Below, piece by piece: positions 1 to 6,277 of a stretch of DNA of 9,586 bases. The notes under the pieces are model-generated. The model was given only the letters and a program-made list of their open reading frames with translations, ran no database searches and had not been told where the DNA came from. Every line of letters begins with the position of its first letter. Within the stretch, counting starts at the first letter, position 1. The position numbers and the translations under genes were made by a program. Origin of the DNA: Milkweed yellows phytoplasma str. MW1. GTDB taxonomy: Bacteria; Bacillota_I; Bacilli_A; Acholeplasmatales; Acholeplasmataceae. The stretch lies in contig NZ_AKIL01000079.1 of the NCBI RefSeq assembly GCF_000309485.1, positions 1 to 9,586 of the forward strand. The letters run 5' to 3'.

Positions 1-25
1 TCCCTACACGACGCTCTTCCGATCT
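1..25 (+). other. Illumina TruSeq read-1 adapter remnant (artefact)
   Basis: All 25 bases equal the last 25 bases of the standard TruSeq universal/read-1 adapter, ending in the diagnostic ACGCTCTTCCGATCT. The stretch is far more GC-rich than the rest of the window and belongs to no gene. It marks a contig end where adapter was not trimmed. Nothing before this point, and possibly a few dozen bases after it, should be read as genomic. Confidence 0.97.
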
Positions 26-60
26 GCTACATATATGAGCAACTCAGGCATGCGCTTAGA
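26..60 (+). other. Suspect non-genomic or chimeric bases after the adapter
   Basis: About 40% of these bases are G or C, while the sequence immediately downstream is strongly AT-rich. The stretch contains both upstream ATG codons (35 and 50) of the first reading frame. The residues it encodes (MSNSGMRLEE) do not look like a YitT N-terminus. It may be a barcode, a random-primer sequence or a chimeric read end. Linked-read libraries place a 16-base barcode right after this adapter, but that is only a guess here. The exact boundary with genomic sequence cannot be set from the window alone. Confidence 0.5.
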
Positions 61-796
61 AGAAACAAAAATTATTAATATAAAAAATTTTACATTGTTT
101 TTGACATTATCTTTTATTTATTCTTTATTAGATGTTGTTTTTAGCAGTGGTAATTATAACATTAATTTATATGCAACAGGAGTTCACGGTATTGGCGATG
201 CTATTGCTAAAGTTTTAAAAAGTATTTTCCAAATTGAAAATCCTTTATTTATTGGTTTTTTTGCAACTTCTTTTTATGGAATTGTGAACGGAATTTTATT
301 AATTTTAATTTCTTTTCCGAAATTAGATCGTAAATTTAGCATTACCACTCTTTTAAATAGTTTTTTTATTTTATTTTTTATACTAACATTAACTTATTTA
401 ATTAATGATCTAAATTGTTTGGGACTTAAAAATTTTTTTGGTCGTTTCCCAGAAGATAGCGGTTTTGGTCTTTCTTTATTGAGAGTTATGATCGTTGCCA
501 TCGTAGGAGGACTTACTTACGGCATTCTTATTGGAAAAGGCAGTTCTAGTGGTGGAATAGATATTATTTCCAAGTATTTAAACATTTATAAGAAAAAAGA
601 TATAACTGTAATCACTTGTATTTTGAATTATTTGATTGCTATTATCTCCACTTTATTAATTTATTTTAGTACTGGAAAATTCCAATGGGAATCTATTGTT
701 TTAACTAATTTAGTTAAAATACCTTTAAATACTTTTTTTATATATTTAGCCATTAAAAAAACTAAACCTAAAAAAGAAATGAAAAATCAATTTTAA
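35..796 (+). CDS. YitT family integral membrane protein (5' end uncertain)
   Basis: This is a very hydrophobic protein of up to 253 residues with about six predicted membrane segments, near residues 18-37, 70-93, 103-123, 146-166, 191-211 and 220-240. The family mark is the glycine/serine loop at about 167-177 (GKGSSSGGIDI), matching the 'GxStGGtDii' signature of YitT/DUF161 proteins. The transport or other function of these proteins is unknown. The C-terminus stops shortly after the last membrane segment with a basic tail (KKTKPKKEMK), so the soluble DUF2179 domain usual in Bacillus YitT proteins is absent. The start at 35 lies within ten bases of adapter sequence and has no visible ribosome binding site. 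The true start may be lost, may use a later codon, or may lie beyond the contig end. The family call is fairly sure; the first ~10 residues are not. Confidence 0.75.
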   Translation: MSNSGMRLEETKIINIKNFTLFLTLSFIYSLLDVVFSSGNYNINLYATGVHGIGDAIAKVLKSIFQIENPLFIGFFATSFYGIVNGILLILISFPKLDRKFSITTLLNSFFILFFILTLTYLINDLNCLGLKNFFGRFPEDSGFGLSLLRVMIVAIVGGLTYGILIGKGSSSGGIDIISKYLNIYKKKDITVITCILNYLIAIISTLLIYFSTGKFQWESIVLTNLVKIPLNTFFIYLAIKKTKPKKEMKNQF

Positions 797-831
797 ATAA
801 TTTATTTTTAAAGAAAGAAAATGATTTAAAA

Positions 832-1785
832 ATGAAATATATTTTAAAAGAATTTGAATTATATCTTTCGGATGAAATTATTTTATCTTTTAATACGGTT
901 AAATCTTATCTAACCGATGTTAAACAATATTTAATTTTTATAGAAAATGAATTAAAATTGAAAGATTTTAAAGAAATTAATAAAGAACATGTTTCTTTGT
1001 TTTTGTTTCATATGGCCAATAATAAACGCATAGGGAGTAAAACTTTAGCGAGAAAAATTATAGTTATTAAAAAATTTCATCATTTTTTATTATTAGAAAA
1101 AAAAATAGATTATGATATTTCTTTAATGTTTAAAATGCCTAAAATAGATAAAACCTTACCGGTAGTTTTATCTAAGGAAGAGGTGTTTTCCTTTTTAGAA
1201 CAAGTCAATAAAAATGATTCTATTATCGAAATAAGAAATAAAGCTATTTTTGAATTGATGTATGGTTCAGGTTTGAGAATAACCGAACTGTTAAATTTGA
1301 CTTTAGATAATCTAGATTTTAAACAATCACAAATTATTATTTTAGGAAAAGGCTCCAAAGAAAGGGTTGTTCCTATTTCCAAATATTCTTCAAACATAAT
1401 TAAAGAATATTTGGATCTTTCACGTAAATTTTTATTAAAAGATAAAAAAAGTAATTTAGTTTTTTTAAATAATAAAGGTGAACTTTTATCGAGGCAAGGA
1501 TGTTATAAAATATTCAAAAAGATTATCAAATTAGTAGGGTTATCATCTAAATCTTCTCCTCATACCTTGAGACACTCTTTCGCTACTCATTTGTTAGAAA
1601 ATGGTATAGATTTGAGAACTTTACAAAACATTTTAGGTCATGAAGATATTTCTACTACTCAAATTTATACTCACATCAGTCAAAAACGTTTAAAAGAGGT
1701 TTATTTTCAATTTCATCCTCGAGCTAAAAAGATAAAAAAAATTCCCCCAGTTAAAAAGACTAAAAAGAAGAATAACTTGGATTAA
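832..1785 (+). CDS. xerD: Tyrosine recombinase XerD-like
   Basis: A site-specific recombinase of 317 residues that would resolve chromosome dimers at a dif site. An N-terminal SAM-like DNA-binding domain (about 1-95) is followed by the catalytic domain. All six active-site residues are visible: R149 (GSGLR), K173 (GKGSKER), H244 and R247 (HTLRH), H270 (LGHEDIS) and the nucleophile Y279 (IYTHIS). Their spacing is that of E. coli XerD. The C-terminal HPRA motif (295-298) is typical of XerC/XerD rather than phage integrases. After it comes a lysine-rich tail (299-317, nine lysines of 19 residues) not seen in textbook XerD. The start follows a weak purine stretch and an ATG at 821 that is stopped at once, so ATG 832 is the best choice. 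It lies 35 bp after the YitT gene and 30 bp before holA, suggesting co-transcription. XerC versus XerD cannot be fully settled by eye. Confidence 0.88.
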   Translation: MKYILKEFELYLSDEIILSFNTVKSYLTDVKQYLIFIENELKLKDFKEINKEHVSLFLFHMANNKRIGSKTLARKIIVIKKFHHFLLLEKKIDYDISLMFKMPKIDKTLPVVLSKEEVFSFLEQVNKNDSIIEIRNKAIFELMYGSGLRITELLNLTLDNLDFKQSQIIILGKGSKERVVPISKYSSNIIKEYLDLSRKFLLKDKKSNLVFLNNKGELLSRQGCYKIFKKIIKLVGLSSKSSPHTLRHSFATHLLENGIDLRTLQNILGHEDISTTQIYTHISQKRLKEVYFQFHPRAKKIKKIPPVKKTKKKNNLD

Positions 1786-1815
1786 AAAAATTTATAAAAG
1801 GATTTTAAAGGGAAA

Positions 1816-2778
1816 ATGCATTCTTTAAATTTATTATTTTATTCACAATTATTTTTTTTAGAGCAAAAAAAAGATTCTTTAAAAAAAGATTGTCAAAAGA
1901 ATAATTATCAATTTATTAATTATAAAATAGAAAGCGATAATTGTTTACAAGTGATCGAAAAATTAAAACAAGAATTATTTACGAATTCTTTTTTTTTCAA
2001 TAAAAAAATTATTTTTATTGAAAATATTTCTTTATTATTTCTTCAAAAAGATATCTCTTTTTGGCTTGATTATATTGAAAAACCTAATCCTAATATTATT
2101 ATGTATATTACTGCGGAAAAAGATAATTTCCCTGTTCATATTAGAAACAAAATAAATAAAATATTTAACGAAGAAAAAGTTATTAATCTTTCTGAAAAAG
2201 ATTTAATTTCATATGTTTCAGATCTGTTTAAAAAAGATAATTTTTTTATAGAAAAAAAAATAATCCCCCAATTAATTCAAAAAACTAACGGTAATTTATT
2301 CTTATTAAATGAAGAAATTAAAAAAATTAAGTTATATCATCATTCGGATAGAGTTATTTTTGATATGAAATTAATAGATAAATTAGTTTACTCTGAAGAA
2401 GAACAAAATATTTTTTCTTTAATTTATTCTATTATCGATATTAAAAACCCTATTGATGGTTTTTTAATTTTTAAAGAAATGATGAAACAAAAAACAGATG
2501 TTTTTTTAATTATTCATCAAATTTTGAAAAAACTACAAGAACTTATTATTGTTAAAACTTTAATAAATAAAAAAAAAAGCCAAAAAGAAATAGCTTTTAT
2601 TTTAAACTTCCCTCCTGCTAAAATATATTATTTAACGAAAGAAAGTCAAACTTTAAACAAAGAAAAAATAACTAATTTATTTTTATCTTTATTAGATTTA
2701 TCTTATCAAATTAAAAAAGGAGTTTTAGATCCTAAAATTCATTTAGAAATGTTTTTTATGAAAAAAATCTTTATATAA
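1816..2778 (+). CDS. holA: DNA polymerase III delta subunit (clamp loader)
   Basis: A 320-residue protein, near the usual ~340 for HolA, the subunit that opens the beta sliding clamp in the clamp-loader complex. The N-terminus (about 5-25, NLLFYSQLFFLEQKKDSL) follows the delta pattern 'iYLLyGeexfLieea'. A strand at about 63-72 (KKIIFIENIS) and the IIMYITAEKD segment near 95-104 fit the AAA-like domain I, which has no working Walker A, as expected for delta. The collar domain (about 225-320) is more recognisable: a repeated helix pattern ending in YQIKKGVLDPKIHLEMFF, like the 'iKtG.ld...Lelfi' ending of the family. ATG 1816 is preceded by AAAGGGA with short spacing. The 3' end overlaps the convergent tsaC by 8 bp. 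The protein is divergent, as delta generally is, so the call rests on the overall pattern. Confidence 0.78.
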   Translation: MHSLNLLFYSQLFFLEQKKDSLKKDCQKNNYQFINYKIESDNCLQVIEKLKQELFTNSFFFNKKIIFIENISLLFLQKDISFWLDYIEKPNPNIIMYITAEKDNFPVHIRNKINKIFNEEKVINLSEKDLISYVSDLFKKDNFFIEKKIIPQLIQKTNGNLFLLNEEIKKIKLYHHSDRVIFDMKLIDKLVYSEEEQNIFSLIYSIIDIKNPIDGFLIFKEMMKQKTDVFLIIHQILKKLQELIIVKTLINKKKSQKEIAFILNFPPAKIYYLTKESQTLNKEKITNLFLSLLDLSYQIKKGVLDPKIHLEMFFMKKIFI

Positions 2779-3325
2779 GGGCTTGTTTAATCATCTCTAA
2801 CGAAACATCGCCTTTTCTAATAACTTCCCAAGAAGGAGTAGTTGTATCAATAACTGTGGAAGAAACATTAGAATTTGTTTGTTTATTAGGGTAAATATAA
2901 TCTACTTGATTTTTATATTTATTAACTATTTCTTCAAAATTATTTAAAGGTGGTTGGCCGCTGTCGTTGACAGAAGTTACTCTTAAAGGTCCTTCATCTT
3001 TTAATATTTTTAAAGCCAATTTATGATTAGGAATTCTAATTCCTAATTTTTTTTCTTTAGTTAATTGATAAAAAGAAGGAGTAGCATTCACGATTAAAGT
3101 AAGAGCTCCTGGCCAAAAAAAAAGACTTATTTTGATAATTTTGAGATCTATAATAGCTATATTTTTAACTTGTTCTAACGAATAAAATAAAATAGCTATT
3201 GGCTTATTAAGATCTCTTTTTTTAATTTGATAAATCTTTTTTAAACTTTCTGTATCATTGATTTTAGCTCCTATACCATAAACAGTATCAGTAGGAAAAA
3301 TAATAATTTTATTTTTTTTATTCAT
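2771..3325 (-). CDS. tsaC: Threonylcarbamoyl-AMP synthase (Sua5/YrdC/YwlC family)
   Basis: A 184-residue YrdC-fold enzyme that makes threonylcarbamoyl-AMP from threonine, bicarbonate and ATP, the first step of t6A37 formation on tRNAs reading ANN codons. Family motifs in order: PTDTVYGIG (11-19), KRDLNKPI (36-43), FWPGALT (70-76), GIRIPNH (95-101), TSVNDSG (117-123, usually TSAN.SG), SSTVID (155-160) and IRKGDV (169-174). The length is that of the single-domain TsaC/YwlC type, without the extra C-terminal Sua5 domain. Its start codon overlaps the stop of prfA by 8 nt (ATGAATAA), and a weak AGAAG lies about 12 nt upstream, so translational coupling to prfA is likely. In Bacillus prmC lies between prfA and ywlC; here nothing does. 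The partners TsaB, TsaD and TsaE are not in this window. Confidence 0.92.
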   Translation of the reverse strand: MNKKNKIIIFPTDTVYGIGAKINDTESLKKIYQIKKRDLNKPIAILFYSLEQVKNIAIIDLKIIKISLFFWPGALTLIVNATPSFYQLTKEKKLGIRIPNHKLALKILKDEGPLRVTSVNDSGQPPLNNFEEIVNKYKNQVDYIYPNKQTNSNVSSTVIDTTTPSWEVIRKGDVSLEMIKQALI

Positions 3326-4394
3326 TTTTTGAAAATTCTTCTTTTAATTTTTGTTTTTCCATTTCATCAATTAAAGGTTTGATGACTAAATCTATTTTAC
3401 CTTCCATAAATAAATCTAGTTTTTGAAGTGTTAAACCTATTCTATGATCTGTTACTCTATTGCTTGAATAATCATAAGTTCTGATTTTTTCACTCCTTTC
3501 GCCTTTACCGATTAAATTCTTTTTAACATCATTTTTATCTTTTTCTTGTTGAGATTTCATTTGATAAAAAATTCTATTTTTTAATAATTGAAAAGCTTTA
3601 TCTTTATTTTCGTGTTGACTTTTAGCTGTTTGAGAAGCAACACTTAGACCTGTAGGCAAGTGAGTCAATCTAACAGCTGATTTAGTGGTATTAACTGATT
3701 GACCGCCTGGACCACTAGAATTATAAGTATCTACTCTAATATCGTTCCAATTAATATCTAATTCAATATTTTTAGTTTCAGGAATCACTAATACTTTCAC
3801 GGTTGAAGTATGTGTTCTTCCTTGACTTTCTGTTTCGGGCACTCTTTGAACTCTATGAACGCCTGATTCATATTTTAAAAAGGAATAAATATTTTTACCA
3901 GAAATCATTAATTCTACTGAACTAATTCCGTTTTTTAAAGTTTGGGTGAAATTAATGATTTCTGTTTTCCATTTTTTATTTTCCGCGTATTTCATATAAG
4001 TACGAAACAAATCTGAAGCAAAAAGGTTGGCTTCTCTACCGCCAATTCCACCTTTAATTTCCATAATAACGTTTTTTTCGTCATCTTCATCTTGTGGTAA
4101 CAATAATTTTTTTAATTCTCGGAGTTTATTTTGAATTTGTTGTTTTAATTCTTCTTTTTCTGCTTTAGCTAAAATAATTAATTCGTTATCTTTTGGTTCT
4201 TCTTTTTTGATGATTTGTTTAGTTTTTTTTAATTCTTCTTCTAAATTTAAATATTGATCATAAACAAAAACAATTATTTGTAATTTATGATATTGTTTTA
4301 AAAGTTCAACGTTTTTTAAATTTTCTAAATTATCTGATATTTTTTTTTGTAAATTTAAATAATTTTCTTTTATTAAATTTAATTTATCAAACAT
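3318..4394 (-). CDS. prfA: Peptide chain release factor 1
   Basis: A full-length class I release factor (358 residues; about 360 in E. coli) that reads UAA and UAG stop codons and triggers peptide release. The N-terminal part (about 1-105) is coiled-coil-rich domain 1. The stop-codon anticodon motif is P186-E187-T188 (RVPETESQGR), the PxT form of RF1, not the SPF of RF2. The middle residue is Glu, where Ala or Val is more usual. The catalytic GGQ is at 230-232 in SSGPGGQSVN. The C-terminal SNRVTDHR...L segment is typical. The start is well set by AAGGAG 6 nt upstream. dnaB ends 73 bp upstream and tsaC overlaps the stop. Because RF1 cannot read UGA, the TGA stop of the gdpP-rplI gene implies an RF2 elsewhere in the genome. 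Confidence 0.97.
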   Translation of the reverse strand: MFDKLNLIKENYLNLQKKISDNLENLKNVELLKQYHKLQIIVFVYDQYLNLEEELKKTKQIIKKEEPKDNELIILAKAEKEELKQQIQNKLRELKKLLLPQDEDDEKNVIMEIKGGIGGREANLFASDLFRTYMKYAENKKWKTEIINFTQTLKNGISSVELMISGKNIYSFLKYESGVHRVQRVPETESQGRTHTSTVKVLVIPETKNIELDINWNDIRVDTYNSSGPGGQSVNTTKSAVRLTHLPTGLSVASQTAKSQHENKDKAFQLLKNRIFYQMKSQQEKDKNDVKKNLIGKGERSEKIRTYDYSSNRVTDHRIGLTLQKLDLFMEGKIDLVIKPLIDEMEKQKLKEEFSKNE

Positions 4395-4400
4395 TTTCTT

Positions 4401-4406
4401 CTCCTT
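4401..4406 (-). promoter_or_regulatory. Shine-Dalgarno site of prfA
   Basis: AAGGAG on the minus strand ends 6 nt before the ATG of prfA (4392-4394). It is one of the clearest ribosome binding sites in the window and fixes this start. The 73-bp gap it lies in has no clear promoter: a TATAAA occurs upstream (about 4422-4427) but without a convincing -35 partner. Confidence 0.8.
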
Positions 4407-4467
4407 GCTAGAATTATTTCTTTTATAAAAAAATATCTATTGATGGTGCTTTGTTAATTTAGAAAAA

Positions 4468-5832
4468 TTATTCTGGTATTATATCAATTTCTTTAAATAA
4501 AAGATAATCTAAATTTAAATTAAAATGTTTTGTACCAGTCGCTCCTTGACGGTTTTTAGAAATAATTAATTCAGTATGGCCTAAATCAACTAAAGGAACG
4601 TCTTTTCTGTCTTTGTTATAATAATGTTTTCGATATAAAAACATCACAATATCAGCGTCTTGTTCAATGCTACCAGAATCTCTTAAATCAGATAAAATAG
4701 GCCTTTTATCTTCTCTTTTTTCTACTTCTCGGGAAAGTTGTGATAAAGCTAAAACCGGTATTTTTAATTCTCTAGCCATTTCCTTTAAACTCTTAGAAAT
4801 ATCAGAAACCTCTTCTTGACGGTTGAAAAAACCTTGACTATTAGTTTTATTAGCTTTTCTGATTAATTGCAAGTAATCGATAATAACTATATCCAATTTA
4901 TCTTGTTTTTTTAATTGTCTACATTGAGACCTAATATCTAAAATATTAGCTGCTGCTGAATCATCGAAATATAAATTTAAATCTTGTAATGTTTCGATTG
5001 AATAATTAACTTGTTGTAATTGTTGTTGATTTAATATTCCTAATTGAATGTTTTTATGAGAGATTTGGCTTTTAGTGCTTATCATTCTAGAACCTAATTG
5101 TTCGTTAGACATCTCTAAACTGAAAATAGCCACAGAAGCTTTGCCGTTTTTATTTTCTTGAGCAATATTAACCGCTATATTCATCATTAAACTACTTTTA
5201 CCCATGGAAGGTCTAGCTGCTAAAATGATTAATTCTTCTGGTTTTAAACCTAAAGTAATTTCGTCTAAACCGGCATAACCAGTTTTTAAACCGATAATAT
5301 TATTATTCCTTTTATTTTCAATAGTGAGCTTTCTCACTTCTCTTAATAGATCTTTTAGGAGGATAAATTTATTACTTTTTTTATTTTTAGAAATTTGAAA
5401 GAATTTTTCTTCCACACTATTTAAAAACTCTTCATTATGAAGATCAGGATTGCTAAGTCCTTCGTGAATGATAGCAGAAGCTGTTTTAATAATGTTTCGT
5501 TTTAAAGCAGCTTCATGGACCAAATCAATATAAGTATCTAGATGATTTATAGAAGGAATCATATTAGTTAATTTAATTAAATAATTCGTGTTACCTTCTA
5601 TTTTTTGGTTTTTGTTTTTTAATGTAAGTGAAACGGTATAAAAATCAATTTGTTGAGATTTTTGGTATAATTCTATCATCGCCATAAAAATAAATTGATG
5701 ATTAATATTAAAAAATTCTTCTGGTTCTAAACGATCAACTACATTAACTATTTGGCTAGATTCTAAAAAAATAATGCCTAAAATAGCTTGTTCTGCTTCT
5801 AAATGATAAGGAAGTTTTATATTTTCATTCAT
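4468..5832 (-). CDS. dnaB: Replicative DNA helicase DnaB
   Basis: A 454-residue hexameric helicase that unwinds DNA ahead of the replisome and binds primase. The N-terminal helical domain (about 5-105, beginning LPYHLEAEQAILG) is complete. The RecA-like domain begins near 180 (GLKTGYAGLDEITLGL). Walker A is ARPSMGKSS (206-214, K212). Walker B is IVIIDYLQL with D319. Motif H4 is ALSQLSREVEKR (362-373), followed by DLRDSGSIEQDAD (382-394) and the arginine-finger segment KNRQG (426-430, R428). The start is ATG 5832, overlapping the TGA stop of the upstream gdpP-rplI gene by 8 nt (ATGAATGA). An in-frame-shifted ATG 4 nt later does not give this protein. Phytoplasmas often carry extra dnaB copies in mobile units; the rplI-dnaB order here marks this as the housekeeping copy. 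Confidence 0.97.
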   Translation of the reverse strand: MNENIKLPYHLEAEQAILGIIFLESSQIVNVVDRLEPEEFFNINHQFIFMAMIELYQKSQQIDFYTVSLTLKNKNQKIEGNTNYLIKLTNMIPSINHLDTYIDLVHEAALKRNIIKTASAIIHEGLSNPDLHNEEFLNSVEEKFFQISKNKKSNKFILLKDLLREVRKLTIENKRNNNIIGLKTGYAGLDEITLGLKPEELIILAARPSMGKSSLMMNIAVNIAQENKNGKASVAIFSLEMSNEQLGSRMISTKSQISHKNIQLGILNQQQLQQVNYSIETLQDLNLYFDDSAAANILDIRSQCRQLKKQDKLDIVIIDYLQLIRKANKTNSQGFFNRQEEVSDISKSLKEMARELKIPVLALSQLSREVEKREDKRPILSDLRDSGSIEQDADIVMFLYRKHYYNKDRKDVPLVDLGHTELIISKNRQGATGTKHFNLNLDYLLFKEIDIIPE

Positions 5833-6277
5833 TTTTATTTTCCACTACATTAATAATAAAGGACGCCGTTATATCTTTTTTCAAAACTACTGAAGCTTTG
5901 TAGATTCCTAAAGAATTGATTTCGCTGTCTAAAACAATTTTTTTCTTGTTAATTAAAATATTGAATTCTTTTAAAAATTCATCCACTATTTGTTTCATAG
6001 TGATTTTTCCGTACATTTTTCCTTTTTGACCAACAGTAATTTTTAAATTAATTTGTTTATTATCAATATCTTTTTTTAATTTATTCATTAAAGCAGTATG
6101 TTCCAAATCTTGTTGTTCTTTTAGTTGTTTGTCTTTTTCTATTTGTTTAATGTTTTTATCATTAGCTAAAAGAGCCTTTTTTTCTTTAATTAAAAAATTA
6201 CCATAACCTAGGGTAACTTCGATAATGTCATTTGTATTACCCTTATTTTTAATATCTTCTAATAAAATTACTTTCAT
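5825..6277 (-). CDS. rplI: Possible separately translated L9 from an internal start
   Basis: The L9 portion starts with its own ATG (6275-6277) encoding MKVILLEDIK, exactly where free bacterial L9 proteins begin, and gives 150 residues against the usual ~148. A Shine-Dalgarno-like GAAGGGG lies 8 nt upstream of this ATG. L9 binds 23S rRNA domain V near the L1 stalk as an elongated dumbbell; one domain contacts rRNA and the long helix projects from the ribosome. The 'GYxxNFL' loop reads GYGNFLIKEKK, one residue shorter than the Bacillus form. Free L9 production is an inference; the sequence only shows that the signals for it are present. Confidence 0.5.
   Translation of the reverse strand: MKVILLEDIKNKGNTNDIIEVTLGYGNFLIKEKKALLANDKNIKQIEKDKQLKEQQDLEHTALMNKLKKDIDNKQINLKITVGQKGKMYGKITMKQIVDEFLKEFNILINKKKIVLDSEINSLGIYKASVVLKKDITASFIINVVENKNE

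Noticed and set aside
821..829. ATG upstream of xerD as an alternative start
   Set aside because: It reads ATG-ATT-TAA and stops at once.
1110..1397. Minus-strand open frame inside xerD
   Set aside because: It is the antisense shadow of a well-conserved recombinase; it has no recognisable domain.
832..1785. XerD-like gene as a phage or integrative-element integrase
   Set aside because: The HPRA C-terminal motif and XerD-like active-site spacing, plus a housekeeping neighbour (holA), favour chromosomal Xer. No att-like direct repeat or tRNA was seen.
5825..5827. Read-through or recoding of TGA as Trp at the end of gdpP-rplI
   Set aside because: L9 is complete at this stop and dnaB starts in an overlapping frame; all Trp codons checked are TGG.
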